A stretch of DNA of 64,000 bases from Caulobacteraceae bacterium (GTDB lineage: Bacteria > Pseudomonadota > Alphaproteobacteria > Caulobacterales > Caulobacteraceae). The notes under the pieces are model-generated. The model made no database searches. It saw only the letters and a list, made by a program, of their open reading frames with translations, and was not told the DNA's origin. Positions 46,279-55,639 of the stretch are shown piece by piece (within the stretch, counting starts at the first letter, position 1; each line of letters begins with the position of its first letter). A program made the position numbers and the translations under genes. The stretch spans positions 1 through 64,000 of the forward strand of contig CANJLH010000016.1 of the NCBI GenBank assembly GCA_947475415.1, given 5' to 3'.

Positions 46279-47064
46279 ATGACTGGTGGCGAGGCCATTG
46301 CCGGGCACGCCTTCGTGGTTCCGGCCTATGGCGAGTCCCCATTCCTTGAAGCGTGCCTGGCGTCGCTCCGCGAACAGACCACCAGCGCCTCTATCCTCAT
46401 CACCACCTCGACCCCCTCGGCGTTTCTGGACCGAATGGCGACGAGGTTTGGCGCCCAGCTGCGGACAAATCCGCGCCGCGAAAATATCGCCGCCGATTGG
46501 AACTTCGCCCTGCGGGCCTCTGCCACACGCTACATCACGCTCGCCCATCAGGACGACGTCTATTACCCGGCCTTCGCTGAGGAATCCCTTCGCTTGCTGG
46601 CGACATCGAACGCCGCAGTAAGTTTCACCGGCTACGAACAGGTCGACGATACCGGAGCGCGGACCGCCTCGAAAATCAGCCGGGTAAAGCACCTGATCGA
46701 GGCAATCACGCTTGGCGCAACCCGTTCCCCGAGCCGACTGCGCATGCGGTGCTTCCTGTCGTTCGGGAACCCTCTGCCGTGCTCGTCGGTCACATTCGAC
46801 CTGTCCCAGCTGGGCGGTTTCGGGTTTTCTGGCGCATTCGCCAGCAACCTGGACTGGGAAGCCTGGCTGCGCCTGCTGGATGAGGGCCACGCCTTCGTGC
46901 GCACCCCGCGACGGCTGGTAGGCCGCCGCCACAACCCCCTGACCGAAACCTCCAGGCTGATCCGCGACGGCCGCCGCGCGCAGGAGGACTTGATGATGTT
47001 CCGCCGCCTCTGGCCAAGTCCGATCGCCGACGCCCTCGCCGCCCTCTATCGCACCGGCTACTGA
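46279..47064 (+). CDS. family 2 glycosyltransferase
   Basis: A 261-residue GT-A enzyme: HAFVVPAYGESPFLEACLASLREQT, the donor-site region YITLAHQDDVYYPAF (D-D motif) and a LDWEAWLRLLDEG segment. It starts 4 bases after the preceding stop, so the two are co-transcribed. The last 7 bases overlap the GtrA gene on the other strand. The acceptor is unknown. Confidence 0.85.
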   Translation: MTGGEAIAGHAFVVPAYGESPFLEACLASLREQTTSASILITTSTPSAFLDRMATRFGAQLRTNPRRENIAADWNFALRASATRYITLAHQDDVYYPAFAEESLRLLATSNAAVSFTGYEQVDDTGARTASKISRVKHLIEAITLGATRSPSRLRMRCFLSFGNPLPCSSVTFDLSQLGGFGFSGAFASNLDWEAWLRLLDEGHAFVRTPRRLVGRRHNPLTETSRLIRDGRRAQEDLMMFRRLWPSPIADALAALYRTGY

Positions 47065-47474
47065 GGCGGCGGCAACGGCGCCTGGGGTCGTGATGTGCGG
47101 CGGAAGGTCACTAGGCTGTGGAAGCCGAAGCTAAACGCCGTCGTGAAAATCAGATTGATGAAGAATGCCGGGGTGGGGGCCATGTCCAGCCGTCCGAGCA
47201 AAATCTCATAGCCGACCATAGCCACGCAATACTGCAGGCCCGCGCCGAATAGGAACACCGCGAAGTCGCGCTGTCGCCCGTCTGCGCCGCGCACGCCAAA
47301 GGTAAAGCGCCGGTTCAGCAAGAACCCACAGGCCACTGAAGCCACCCAGCTGATCGTGGCCGCAGGCACGAAGTGCATCACGCGAAGCAGCGCCACAAAC
47401 ACGAGGTACGCAACAAGCGTGGTCACAAGGCCGGTTAGGCCGAACTTGATTACGCGTTGCAACAATGTCGCCAT
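47058..47474 (-). CDS. GtrA-family membrane protein
   Basis: A 138-residue four-helix protein: FGLTGLVTTLVAYLVFVALL, ISWVASVACGFLLNRRFTF (the conserved N-R-x-x-T/W-x-F segment), and two further helices. GtrA-type proteins are thought to flip undecaprenyl-phosphate-linked sugars. It pairs functionally with the GtrB-like GT2 at 44988. Confidence 0.85.
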   Translation of the reverse strand: MATLLQRVIKFGLTGLVTTLVAYLVFVALLRVMHFVPAATISWVASVACGFLLNRRFTFGVRGADGRQRDFAVFLFGAGLQYCVAMVGYEILLGRLDMAPTPAFFINLIFTTAFSFGFHSLVTFRRTSRPQAPLPPPQ

Positions 47475-47545
47475 GGTCAGAATTCTAGCTGAAAAGTCCT
47501 AACGATCGGGGCGGTTTGAAGAACCTGAAGCCTCCGGATGCACGG

Positions 47546-48109
47546 CTATCCAAGCTTCGCGACCACGACAAACTCGTTGTATTTGAATACATTACCCGCC
47601 CATCGGGGAAGGGGAAAGGAGTACGATTTCTCGACTGCGAGTCCGAGAGTCGAGCAGAGCGCTTCCAGACGATCGAAGTCCAGGAACCGAACATGCGTTG
47701 CGTCCGATGCGTAGCCCAATTCCTGCGGCGTCATGAGAATGACCTGGCCGCCGCGCCGAAGCCGCGGAAGGTAGGCGGTAACCAGGGCGGCTGGGTCTTC
47801 CACATGTTCCAGGACATGTGCAAACAGTAGGGAGTCAAAGCCACCTTCGGTCAGGTCTTCAGGTGCGGTGGCGGAATGACCACCGGCCCTAGCAGCCGCC
47901 ACACATGCAGGATTCGGATCGACCCCGATGCTGCCTACACCGAGCGCGGCCAAGTTGCGGCCGATTCCACAACCTACGTCCAGAGTCCGGCCGGGGTTTA
48001 GCCGCCGCAAGTTCCAACGATATGGCCGCTGTACGTCGAGAATGCGTTTCCACATCGGTGTTTGAAGCGCTGAAAGTCGCTCGGCGTATCCTGGATCGAG
48101 GCTGCTCAT
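47546..48109 (-). CDS. class I SAM-dependent methyltransferase
   Basis: A 187-residue methyltransferase: TLDVGCGIGRNLAALG (SAM motif I), SIGVDPNPACVAAAR (motif II), FDSLLFAHVLEHVEDPAALV and GGQVILMTPQ. The H-V-L-E-H element is typical of methyltransferases in sugar and quinone pathways. In this setting it may methylate a sugar or lipid carrier; unproven. Ends 71 bases from gtrA. Confidence 0.85.
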   Translation of the reverse strand: MSSLDPGYAERLSALQTPMWKRILDVQRPYRWNLRRLNPGRTLDVGCGIGRNLAALGVGSIGVDPNPACVAAARAGGHSATAPEDLTEGGFDSLLFAHVLEHVEDPAALVTAYLPRLRRGGQVILMTPQELGYASDATHVRFLDFDRLEALCSTLGLAVEKSYSFPLPRWAGNVFKYNEFVVVAKLG

Positions 48110-48260
48110 TGCTCAAGCCTAAACAAGGTCTGGGAACAAAGTTCAACTCGCCCTGCGCAACATTGAACGCGCGACATTTGCACTAAAGCCGAATTTTGTT
48201 CACAAGTGTATTTGGGCGCGCAAGGCGGGTCGCCGATCGGCCGGGAGATGACTAAGTCTG

Positions 48261-50351
48261 TCAGCCGGCTGGAATATTTCGCACAAACACCTTGGGTAGG
48301 CCCAGGGCGCGCACAACGAACGTTTCACCTGATGGTTTGACAGCGCTTTCAACCACCATCGTGACCGCGAAGCGGGGTGCGAATTCGAAGGCAGGCGCTT
48401 CTTGAACTTTATCAGGCGATGCGGGGAGGCGCACCGCTATTGCAGAGATGATACGCGCCTGCGTCGCCCGCACTCCCAAGGCCTGGCCTTCTTCTACACC
48501 GCGCCAAGGCGCCTGGCCCGAAAGGGTCACCCGCCAAAGGCGCCCCTCGATCGCATCAACGGAACATTGCTTGGATATGATTAGGGATTCGTCAATTGGA
48601 TCACCGTTCACCGTGAGTGGGATGGCGAATGGATAGATTGGAACACCAATCCCGTCATCCTGCAACACGCGAGGAATCGTTTCACCGAACAAAGTAGTAT
48701 GAGCATATCGGTTGAATACTTGATCAAATTTGGTTTTTGGCATCTCCGGGAAATATCTCCGGAAGTACGACAATGCAGGCCTCAACATAACATGGTTGAC
48801 TGATGGAACGCCAAGACCATTTAAAGTGGCACCATACCAGCCCGGCAGCACCACTAGGTGTTGGGGATTGACCTCAGCATATTTACGCAGGGAATTTACA
48901 AATTGTCCCTGCTGCGGCTGAAAAATCTGCTGCGCGGGCTGAAGCGGATTGAAAGTTGCGAATGTCAGAGCAGCCGTCGCGACGGCAGCGCCCAAGACAA
49001 GTTGGTAGGACGACATCAATCGCGGCGCGAGCCGGCGAACACACAGAAGGCCAATTAGCACCGCCGCGGGCGCAAGATCGAACCAATGGACGGCAACACG
49101 GTGTGTGATTGCTGACTTTAGGCCCCATGTTGCGACAATAACTCCAAGAAATGCGATGATGCGAAACCTCGTAATTCTCCAAGTCAGCCGGTCGGCGATC
49201 AAAACGAGGGCGAGTAAGAAGATAAGCCCAAAGGCCCACACCATTCTGTAGCCGGGCACAAGGTCCAGGCCAGGCAGCGGAAAAAGACACCAGGCTGCGA
49301 GAAGGTCGAGTGCTCCGATTAGAATCAGCAGGGAGCCCCCACTGGATCGAAACCACGCGCGAAGTGAGGCGCGATTTGCGAAACAAGCCACCGCTAAGGG
49401 AAGGATCGAACCCACCACTCCTACTTCGCATTCATTGCTGGGCCAAAGACCTAGCGGCTGAAACCCTGTCGTCGCGAGACTTGGAAGGCCGTGCGCCAGC
49501 ATTTGAAATAAGGTAAGGCCGCCGCCATTTCCGCTGCGCGTGCCCGGGTAAATGGTCGCTGACATGATCGGGATGAGATCGGCGAAGTGCGCCCATGCAA
49601 TGGCCGCCCCAAGCCCGGCTCCAACGAAGCCGACGACCAGTCGGCCGGGGCTAAGCGCCTTGGGCTGAAACGCAGCGATCAGCGTCACGAACGCAATTGC
49701 AGCGGCGACAATGAACGGCGGGTACAACTCCCCAATAAGCCAAACCGCCACAGCGTAGGCGATCACTGGAAGGCGTACCCACCAGGACGCGCGCCACAAA
49801 AACAGGACGGGGGCCCAGGGCGCCCAAGCCAGAACAGCGGCGTCGCTCGTCCACCAGACCTGAGTAAATTGACACAGATTGATGAGCAGCGCGCCTGCGA
49901 ATGCTGAAACCGGGCTAGCGCCCAGTTGGCGGAGGAATATCCAGAATCCTCCAATCATTGCTGCGGTGAGCAAGGCGTAGTGAAGGGAAAACGCCCGCGC
50001 CGGATCGAGTAGCAAGAAGCCCCAAAGGTCGGGTTTGAACACCATGCTCCAGTCGCGAGACGGCAAGGCGAAGAACGCTTTCAGCGGCTCATGGAACGGA
50101 GAATGGAGGTTTATAGGGCCGAAATCGTTCGCAGCAGCGATCTGAAAATAGGGTGTTGAAACGCCCCATTCGTCGGATCTGATCGACCTCGCAACGCCCA
50201 GGAGCGGGTGCACATCAGGAAGCCCGAGGAGCTTTCCTGCGTAAGCGTAGTGCGATGGAGACCATCCATTGGCGACATAAATGACCATGCAGATCGCAGC
50301 AAAGATCAGCAGGCCGTGGAGGAACGGCGAAAATCTGACCTCTGCCTTCAC
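48261..50351 (-). CDS. large polytopic membrane protein (YfhO/GT-C-like)
   Basis: A 696-residue protein with about 11-13 hydrophobic helices in the first 490 residues and a C-terminal soluble domain (from FNPLQPAQQIFQPQQGQF onward). It resembles uncharacterised glycosyltransferase-like membrane proteins; an early DEWGVSTPYF contains acidic residues in the first periplasmic loop, as in GT-C enzymes. The GTG at 50351 overlaps the upstream TGA (GTGA) and follows GGGAGA; the upstream frame to 50396 is unsupported. Function unknown. Confidence 0.7.
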   Translation of the reverse strand: MKAEVRFSPFLHGLLIFAAICMVIYVANGWSPSHYAYAGKLLGLPDVHPLLGVARSIRSDEWGVSTPYFQIAAANDFGPINLHSPFHEPLKAFFALPSRDWSMVFKPDLWGFLLLDPARAFSLHYALLTAAMIGGFWIFLRQLGASPVSAFAGALLINLCQFTQVWWTSDAAVLAWAPWAPVLFLWRASWWVRLPVIAYAVAVWLIGELYPPFIVAAAIAFVTLIAAFQPKALSPGRLVVGFVGAGLGAAIAWAHFADLIPIMSATIYPGTRSGNGGGLTLFQMLAHGLPSLATTGFQPLGLWPSNECEVGVVGSILPLAVACFANRASLRAWFRSSGGSLLILIGALDLLAAWCLFPLPGLDLVPGYRMVWAFGLIFLLALVLIADRLTWRITRFRIIAFLGVIVATWGLKSAITHRVAVHWFDLAPAAVLIGLLCVRRLAPRLMSSYQLVLGAAVATAALTFATFNPLQPAQQIFQPQQGQFVNSLRKYAEVNPQHLVVLPGWYGATLNGLGVPSVNHVMLRPALSYFRRYFPEMPKTKFDQVFNRYAHTTLFGETIPRVLQDDGIGVPIYPFAIPLTVNGDPIDESLIISKQCSVDAIEGRLWRVTLSGQAPWRGVEEGQALGVRATQARIISAIAVRLPASPDKVQEAPAFEFAPRFAVTMVVESAVKPSGETFVVRALGLPKVFVRNIPAG

Positions 50352-52108
50352 CGATAGTCTCCCGCCGAATTGCGGTTTCCTGCACGCTTGCCACAAGCCA
50401 GTTGGTCGACAACCATCCTCGCCCTTGACGTCGCGCGCCCGACCGTAGGGATTCGTCGCACCCCGACATGCTCCGCATCCCTCACGTCAAACAGCACGAC
50501 CCCACCGCGCCCACACACCTCCCGCACCTGCGGTTCGCTAAGGCCGCCGAGCCACAGCACCACCGGCCGATTGCGCACGAATGGATCATTTCTCACCAAA
50601 TCCTGCCCGTACCAGATCCCCCGGTCATCCACGAGCACCACGTCAGCGTCGGTCTTCGCAATGGCGGCGCTGGCGCGGGCGTAGGGCGAGAGGAAGGCGC
50701 TCGCCTGCCAGGCATGGACCGGCGCCAGCACCAGGACCGAGACCACCGCCGCCATCGCGAAAGCTGTCTTAGCGCGGGGCTGTTCTCCCTCCGCCAGAGC
50801 GTCGGTCAAGCGTGTCCAGGTCCACGCCGCCAACAGACAGATCGATCCGATCAGCCCGTGCAGGTAGCGATATCCCCAGCCGTGACCCTGGAACGGCAGA
50901 ACCACGATCACCACCGCCAGGGTCAGGCCGACGCCGAACAATAGGGCGCGTAGGTGGCCCTTGGCGTTCAACGCGCCAACCGCAGAGAGTACGAACAGCG
51001 GCGTGGTCAGGGGATTTTGCCAGGCGATGAAGCGGATCAAATTCTTCGCCATCGTGAAGGCGTCGTCGATCTGCCGCTGGACGACAATCGCCTGCACGCG
51101 GGCCAGGAATCCCCCTGCTCCCACGGCGTCCTGCGGCGCGCCGAATCCTGCAACCGCAAAGGCGATATTCCAGTAGGAAATCCAGAACAGGCCGATCCCT
51201 GCGTAGGCCGCCGTGTACAGGAGCGCCAACCGCCAGCGTCGGTCCAGCCAGAGTTGCAACACGAAGGGGGCGACGAACAGCGGATGGAACGCCACCTGGT
51301 GCAGGCCGGCGGCGACGAAACCTATCCCCAGGGCCGCCGCGTGGCCCAACCGCCCGCCGCGCAGGAAACACAGCAGCCAGACCATGTTCAGGGCCAGGTG
51401 CGCGGGCATGGCGTAGGCGGTCATGGCGTTGACCGCCACCTGCGACGAAGTCGCCACCAGCAGGGCCGCGCAGAGGGCGGTCTGCGGCCGCTCCGGCCAA
51501 ATTCGGCGCCCCACCCCCCAGGTCGCCAACACCGCGACCGCCGCCCAGGCCGGACCCACCAGCGCATCCAGCCCCACGCGGCTCGCCACGGCGCGGATGA
51601 CGGCGTTCATCGGTAGATACGACGAACTCCAGTGATTGGCCGAGGGCGTGTCCAATCGAAATATTGGCTGCAAGGCGTCGCGGTAGGGCGCCCACGCCGC
51701 CGGCAGTTCGCCGAACAGACGCCCGCGCGCGAAGATGAGCGCATCGAATTTGGCAAGGAACTCGTCCAATGACAGCGCATAGCCGCGGTAGACCACGAAT
51801 TCGCCCACCAAGGCGACCGCGGCGCAGGCCAGGGCCGCCCACACGACCAAGGCGCGCGGGCTAGCCGGCGCCGGAAGATTTTGGCGGAACGGTCCAGCGC
51901 TGAACCGCGCCAGCAGGACGAGGAAGACCGCGATCGCCAGCGCCACCATCGCGTCCTGGCGCAGAAAAAACACGTCCGAAATATCCAGGGGCGGCCGCAG
52001 CAGCGCCGCGCACGCAACCGCGCTCAGCCCGACCACTGTCCAGATGAGCGTGGAGGCGAGCCGATCAAGTAACTGGCGGGTGTTCGCGGGCGCCATAGCC
52101 ATCGTCAT
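50348..52108 (-). CDS. polytopic membrane protein, probable GT-C-type glycosyltransferase
   Basis: A 586-residue protein with about 11 hydrophobic helices. The first periplasmic loop contains SLDEFLAKFDALIFARGRLFGELP, an acidic pair placed like the catalytic D/E of GT-C (ArnT/PMT-like) enzymes, followed by RLDTPSANHWSSSYLPMN. The C-terminal soluble portion (DADVVLVDDRGIWYGQDLVRND onward) is a small alpha/beta region. Coupled to the gene downstream by a GTGA overlap. These could use the lipid-linked sugar made by the GtrB-like enzyme. Confidence 0.7.
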   Translation of the reverse strand: MTMAMAPANTRQLLDRLASTLIWTVVGLSAVACAALLRPPLDISDVFFLRQDAMVALAIAVFLVLLARFSAGPFRQNLPAPASPRALVVWAALACAAVALVGEFVVYRGYALSLDEFLAKFDALIFARGRLFGELPAAWAPYRDALQPIFRLDTPSANHWSSSYLPMNAVIRAVASRVGLDALVGPAWAAVAVLATWGVGRRIWPERPQTALCAALLVATSSQVAVNAMTAYAMPAHLALNMVWLLCFLRGGRLGHAAALGIGFVAAGLHQVAFHPLFVAPFVLQLWLDRRWRLALLYTAAYAGIGLFWISYWNIAFAVAGFGAPQDAVGAGGFLARVQAIVVQRQIDDAFTMAKNLIRFIAWQNPLTTPLFVLSAVGALNAKGHLRALLFGVGLTLAVVIVVLPFQGHGWGYRYLHGLIGSICLLAAWTWTRLTDALAEGEQPRAKTAFAMAAVVSVLVLAPVHAWQASAFLSPYARASAAIAKTDADVVLVDDRGIWYGQDLVRNDPFVRNRPVVLWLGGLSEPQVREVCGRGGVVLFDVRDAEHVGVRRIPTVGRATSRARMVVDQLACGKRAGNRNSAGDYR

Positions 52109-52439
52109 GCACGCGCCCCGAATTGACCGGCTCCCCCACAGGCTCGCTCAAGCTGCCCGCCGCGTTGCTTTTGCGCAGGGAAAGCTAGCGATTATCTAAA
52201 CACTGCGCTCCGGGGCGGGACGGGGCGCGAGCGACGGCGCGGCCGCAACAGCGCTAACCTTGAAATCCAGCCACAACGTTATCGGTTCAGATAACGATGT
52301 TCAATAACTCCAGGGTTGATTGGCCAAGGCTCGCTTCGGTGACACCCGTCCCTCCGGGGAACCTGACCCGACTCGACGAAACCTGTTCCGCGGCTTTATG
52401 GAAAGGGTCGTCCTTCGGCCCGATTGAAAGGAAAGCCCC
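52109..52439. other. intergenic region upstream of SDR gene
   Basis: The 331 bases lie between two divergent genes. It contains the 20-base inverted repeat listed at 52277-52296 and, directly before the SDR start, a strong Shine-Dalgarno (AAAGGAAAG). No gene seen; the minus-strand frame crossing from 52287 is a shadow of the SDR. Confidence 0.5.
52277..52296. promoter_or_regulatory. candidate operator, CGTTATC-N6-GATAACG
   Basis: A perfect 7-base inverted repeat with 6-base spacer, 144 bases upstream of the SDR gene and 168 bases upstream of the membrane-protein gene. Its shape fits a dimeric TetR-type repressor site. No matching regulator is encoded nearby. Confidence 0.45.
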
Positions 52440-53246
52440 GTGAAACTCGATAGTTCCATCTCCGCCATTGTCACCGGAGGCGCCTCCGGCCTCGGCGCCG
52501 CCTCCGCCACCGCCCTTCGTAACCTTGGCGTCAAGGTCGCCATCTTCGACTTCAATCCCGAGACCGGCCAGAAGAAGGCCGCCGAGATCGGCGCCACCTT
52601 CTGTCAGGTGAACGTCATGGATGAAGCCGCCGTGGAGGCCGCCTTCGCCCAGGCCCGCGCCGCCAACGGCCAGGAACGCATCCTTATCAACTGCGCAGGT
52701 GGCGGCGCCCCCGGCGGCGGAACCGGCAAGACCGTTTCCCGCAACAAGGAAACCGGCGAGATCGTGCGCCATAACGTGGCGGCCTTCGAGGCGACGCTCG
52801 GCCTCAACACGGTCGGCACTTTCCGCTGCATCACCTTCGCCGCGGCGGGAATGATGGCCCAGGATCCGCTGGATGAGGACGGCTGCCGCGGCGCCATCGT
52901 AAACACCGGCTCGGTGGCCGCCCAGGACGGGCAGATCGGACAAGCGGCCTATTCGGCGGCCAAGGCGGCCATCGCGGGCATGACGCTAACCATCGCCCGC
53001 GACCTGTCGAGCGAAGGCATCCGCGTCAACACCATTCTGCCCGGCATCATGGCGACGCCGCCGATGCTTGGCGTCCGCGAGCGCGCCCCACAGGTCTGGG
53101 CCGGCCTCAACGCCTCGGTGCCGTTCCCCCGCCGCCTGGGCAAGCCGGAGGAGTTCGCGGATCTGGCGCTGACCATGTGCCGCAACGATTATTTCAACGG
53201 CCAGGTGGTCCGACTGGACGGAGCCATCCGCATGCCGCCGCGGTAG
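52440..53246 (+). CDS. short-chain dehydrogenase (3-hydroxyacyl-CoA dehydrogenase type 2-like)
   Basis: A 268-residue SDR with TGGASGLGAASATAL, NCAGGGAPGGGTGKT (long insert typical of HSD17B10-like enzymes), VNTGSVAAQDGQIGQ, YSAAKAAIAGM (catalytic Tyr/Lys) and ILPGIMATPPM. The group oxidises 3-hydroxyacyl-CoA or hydroxysteroids with NAD. The GTG start follows AAAGGAAAG. It converges on the AtuA-like gene, 10 bases away, and may share a catabolic role with it. Confidence 0.88.
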   Translation: MKLDSSISAIVTGGASGLGAASATALRNLGVKVAIFDFNPETGQKKAAEIGATFCQVNVMDEAAVEAAFAQARAANGQERILINCAGGGAPGGGTGKTVSRNKETGEIVRHNVAAFEATLGLNTVGTFRCITFAAAGMMAQDPLDEDGCRGAIVNTGSVAAQDGQIGQAAYSAAKAAIAGMTLTIARDLSSEGIRVNTILPGIMATPPMLGVRERAPQVWAGLNASVPFPRRLGKPEEFADLALTMCRNDYFNGQVVRLDGAIRMPPR

Positions 53247-53256
53247 CCACCCATAC

Positions 53257-55062
53257 TCAGGTCGCCGCCTCGATGGCGTTCATCATCGAGGCGGGGACGG
53301 GGATCTCCATATCCAACAACTGCTGCGCCTTGCCCTTGGCCAGCGGGTCGATGCGAAGGGACGCCATCTGACCGCCCCCTAGCGATTGCAGCAGGTGGAA
53401 ATTTAGCGCGTCGAGACCGGGAACCTCATAGCGGCGCACCTGCGGCCGGGCCGCACCCTCAAATTCGTGGGCGAAGAAGGCCTGCACCGCCGCTTCGCTC
53501 AGCGCGGCGCGGATATAGGGCATGAACTCAGGACGCCGCGCGATGACGCCGACGTTGAAGGCGTCGCCCTTGTCGCCTGACCTCGCCCAGGCCAGCGATA
53601 TCAGCGGCGCCAGCACCGCCTCGGTCGCGGCCGGCGCGGCGGCAAGTCCGACGGGGATCGGCGCCGGGTCGGGGACCGGTGTCGCCGTCTGAGGCGCGCA
53701 CACGAAGTTGCGCCCGCCGAGGTCCACCGTGACCGGAATACGCGCGCGATCCACCAAAAAGGAGTGGATCTTCACCACCGGCGCCGCAGCGGGCCTTGAA
53801 CCAAACCAGCCGGTCGTGCCCACCGACATCGAGGTTGAAGGGCTTTCCACCTCCCGCATGAACACATCGAGCGCGGCGCGGTCCTCATGTTCTACGCCGA
53901 TCTTGCAGACCACCTCGCGGACGTCGCGGGCGCGGGACTGGGCGCCATAGGTGTATTCAGCCCCCAGCGGTTCGATCCGGGTGGCGCGGAACGGCGGCAT
54001 GTTACGGTTGCGCAGCAATTCCTCCACCCGCTCGATCACCGCCCCGGCCTGCCGCTCGGCCTTACGCGCCGCGTCGCGACCCATCACGGGCATCACCGCC
54101 AGGATCCGCCATCCATCCTGATAGGTCTGGCAGATCTTGTAGGCGCCCGACGGCGCGCGGCCGCGCGCGCCTGAGACCCGCACCCTGTCCGGCCCCAGGG
54201 CTTCGACCTTCACATGACTAAAGTCACAGGCGACGTCCGGAAGGTGGTAGCTCTGGGGATCACCCACTTCATAAAGGATCTGTTCGGCCACCGTGGCCGG
54301 AACGCATAGGCCTCCGGTCCCTGGGACCTTGGTCACCACAAAGGTTCCATCCGCGGCGCATTCCGCGATCGGATAGCCGATGTGCGCCCAGTCGGGGACC
54401 TTCTCCCAGTCGGTGAACAGGCCGCCCGTCGCCTGCGCGCCGCATTCCAGCACGTGCCCGCAAAGCGAACCGGCCGACAGGCGGTCGTAGTCGTCCCAGG
54501 CCCAGCCAAATTCATGAACCAGCGGACCCAACACAACCGCCGAATCCACCACCCGCCCGGTGATCACCACCTCGGCTCCCGCCGCCAGGGCTTCGGCGAT
54601 CGGTTTTGCACCTAGATAGGCATTCATGCTGAGGGTCCGAGCCGGGTCGGGCGCAGCTGTCCCGGTGAACATTTCGGCGGATCCAGAAAGCTCCTCCGCC
54701 CGGGGCCGCAGGTCGTCGCCTTCGACGATGGCGATGCGGAAACTTAATCCCACCTCCGCAGCCAGTTCCTCCATACGCGCGCGGCAGGCTCGCGGGTTAA
54801 GCCCGCCGGCGTTGGTGACCAGCTTGACCCCGCCAGCCTTCAGCGCGGCCATATTGTCCTTCCAAACCCAGTCGGTGAAATCACGGGCGTAGCCGCCGCT
54901 GGGCGTCTTGGCCTGGGACCTAGCGAGCAGGGACATGGTGAGCTCGGCCAGATAGTCCAGCACCATGTAGTCGAGATCACCTCCGGCCAGCAGTTGCGGC
55001 GCGGCGGTTTGTGAGTCGCCCAGGAATCCGCCGGCTCCGCCGATCCTGATGACCTTGCCCAT
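53257..55062 (-). CDS. AtuA-like (DUF1446) acyclic-terpene-utilisation family protein
   Basis: A 601-residue two-domain protein. Residues 1-450 are DUF1446: IRIGGAGGFLGDSQTAAPQLL, YMVLDYLAELTMSLLAR, TNAGGLNPRACRARMEEL, VVITGRVVDSAVVLGPL. After a Pro/Ala-rich linker (about 470-490) the C-terminal AtuA ferredoxin-like domain appears: LAWARSGDKGDAFNVGVIARRP. AtuA is needed for citronellol/geraniol degradation in Pseudomonas, but its reaction is not established and homologues occur in many CoA-dependent pathways. No other atu genes are nearby. Confidence 0.88.
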   Translation of the reverse strand: MGKVIRIGGAGGFLGDSQTAAPQLLAGGDLDYMVLDYLAELTMSLLARSQAKTPSGGYARDFTDWVWKDNMAALKAGGVKLVTNAGGLNPRACRARMEELAAEVGLSFRIAIVEGDDLRPRAEELSGSAEMFTGTAAPDPARTLSMNAYLGAKPIAEALAAGAEVVITGRVVDSAVVLGPLVHEFGWAWDDYDRLSAGSLCGHVLECGAQATGGLFTDWEKVPDWAHIGYPIAECAADGTFVVTKVPGTGGLCVPATVAEQILYEVGDPQSYHLPDVACDFSHVKVEALGPDRVRVSGARGRAPSGAYKICQTYQDGWRILAVMPVMGRDAARKAERQAGAVIERVEELLRNRNMPPFRATRIEPLGAEYTYGAQSRARDVREVVCKIGVEHEDRAALDVFMREVESPSTSMSVGTTGWFGSRPAAAPVVKIHSFLVDRARIPVTVDLGGRNFVCAPQTATPVPDPAPIPVGLAAAPAATEAVLAPLISLAWARSGDKGDAFNVGVIARRPEFMPYIRAALSEAAVQAFFAHEFEGAARPQVRRYEVPGLDALNFHLLQSLGGGQMASLRIDPLAKGKAQQLLDMEIPVPASMMNAIEAAT

Positions 55063-55212
55063 ATTGCCGCCTCACCGTTGCCTGACCGTGGCTCTATACC
55101 GCGCCTTCCGGCGCGCGAAGTGGCCATTTCCATGTTGCGTCCACGAGAAAGGGGGCGCCGACTGCGCGCCGGCACCCCCTGAATTCACCTCGCGTTCGCG
55201 CCCTATCAGGGC

Positions 55213-55254
55213 GACGTTCAGGGCGTCCTAAGAGACGTTCAGGGCGCCCTAAGA
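55213..55254. repeat. 21-base tandem duplication at the end of the SWIB gene
   Basis: Two adjacent copies of a 21-base unit (GACGTTCAGGGCG, T or C, CCTAAGA) differ at one base. The second copy covers the SWIB stop codon and contains the palindrome AGGGCGCCCT. It may be a weak transcription terminator for the minus-strand gene or a simple replication-slippage duplication. Confidence 0.7.
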
Positions 55255-55509
55255 GAGGTGCTTGCTGAAATACTTGTTCATCTCGAACATGTTGACGCTG
55301 GCCTTGCCGTCGAACAGCTTCTTCAGCTTGTCGTCGGCCTGGATCTCACGCTTATTCGCGGGATTCTGCAGATTGTTCTTCTTGATATAGTCCCAGATTT
55401 TCGAGACCACTTCACCCCGCGTCACTGGACCAGCGCCGACAACGGCGGCGAGTTCCGGAGACGGCTGCATCGGCTTTTGCAGGGCGTTGTTCTTCTTTGC
55501 GGTAGCCAT
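55249..55509 (-). CDS. single-domain SWIB/MDM2 protein
   Basis: An 86-residue protein: a short basic N-terminus, then a SWIB fold (SPELAAVVGAGPVTRGEVVSKIWDYIKKNNLQNPANKREI and DDKLKKLFDGKASVNMFEMNKYFSKHL, shown in parts). SWIB domains occur in eukaryotic chromatin remodellers and, in bacteria, in Chlamydia and as stand-alone proteins in several alphaproteobacteria; the role there is thought to be DNA-associated. The ATG at 55509 follows CAGGAA. Confidence 0.9.
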   Translation of the reverse strand: MATAKKNNALQKPMQPSPELAAVVGAGPVTRGEVVSKIWDYIKKNNLQNPANKREIQADDKLKKLFDGKASVNMFEMNKYFSKHLS

Positions 55510-55639
55510 GGATTCCTGCCTGATCTGAATTCGTAGCGGTCGTCCCCGCAAGGACGATTCGCCTGGGTCCACCCTACGCATGGACCGCGCGCCATGTCCA
55601 CGCGCCGAACAAGGCGAAGGTTAACGAATTTCGCCGGCT

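Noticed and set aside
52287-52943. Minus-strand frame (218 residues) opposite the SDR
   Set aside because: Shadow of the SDR coding strand; the SDR has all catalytic motifs.
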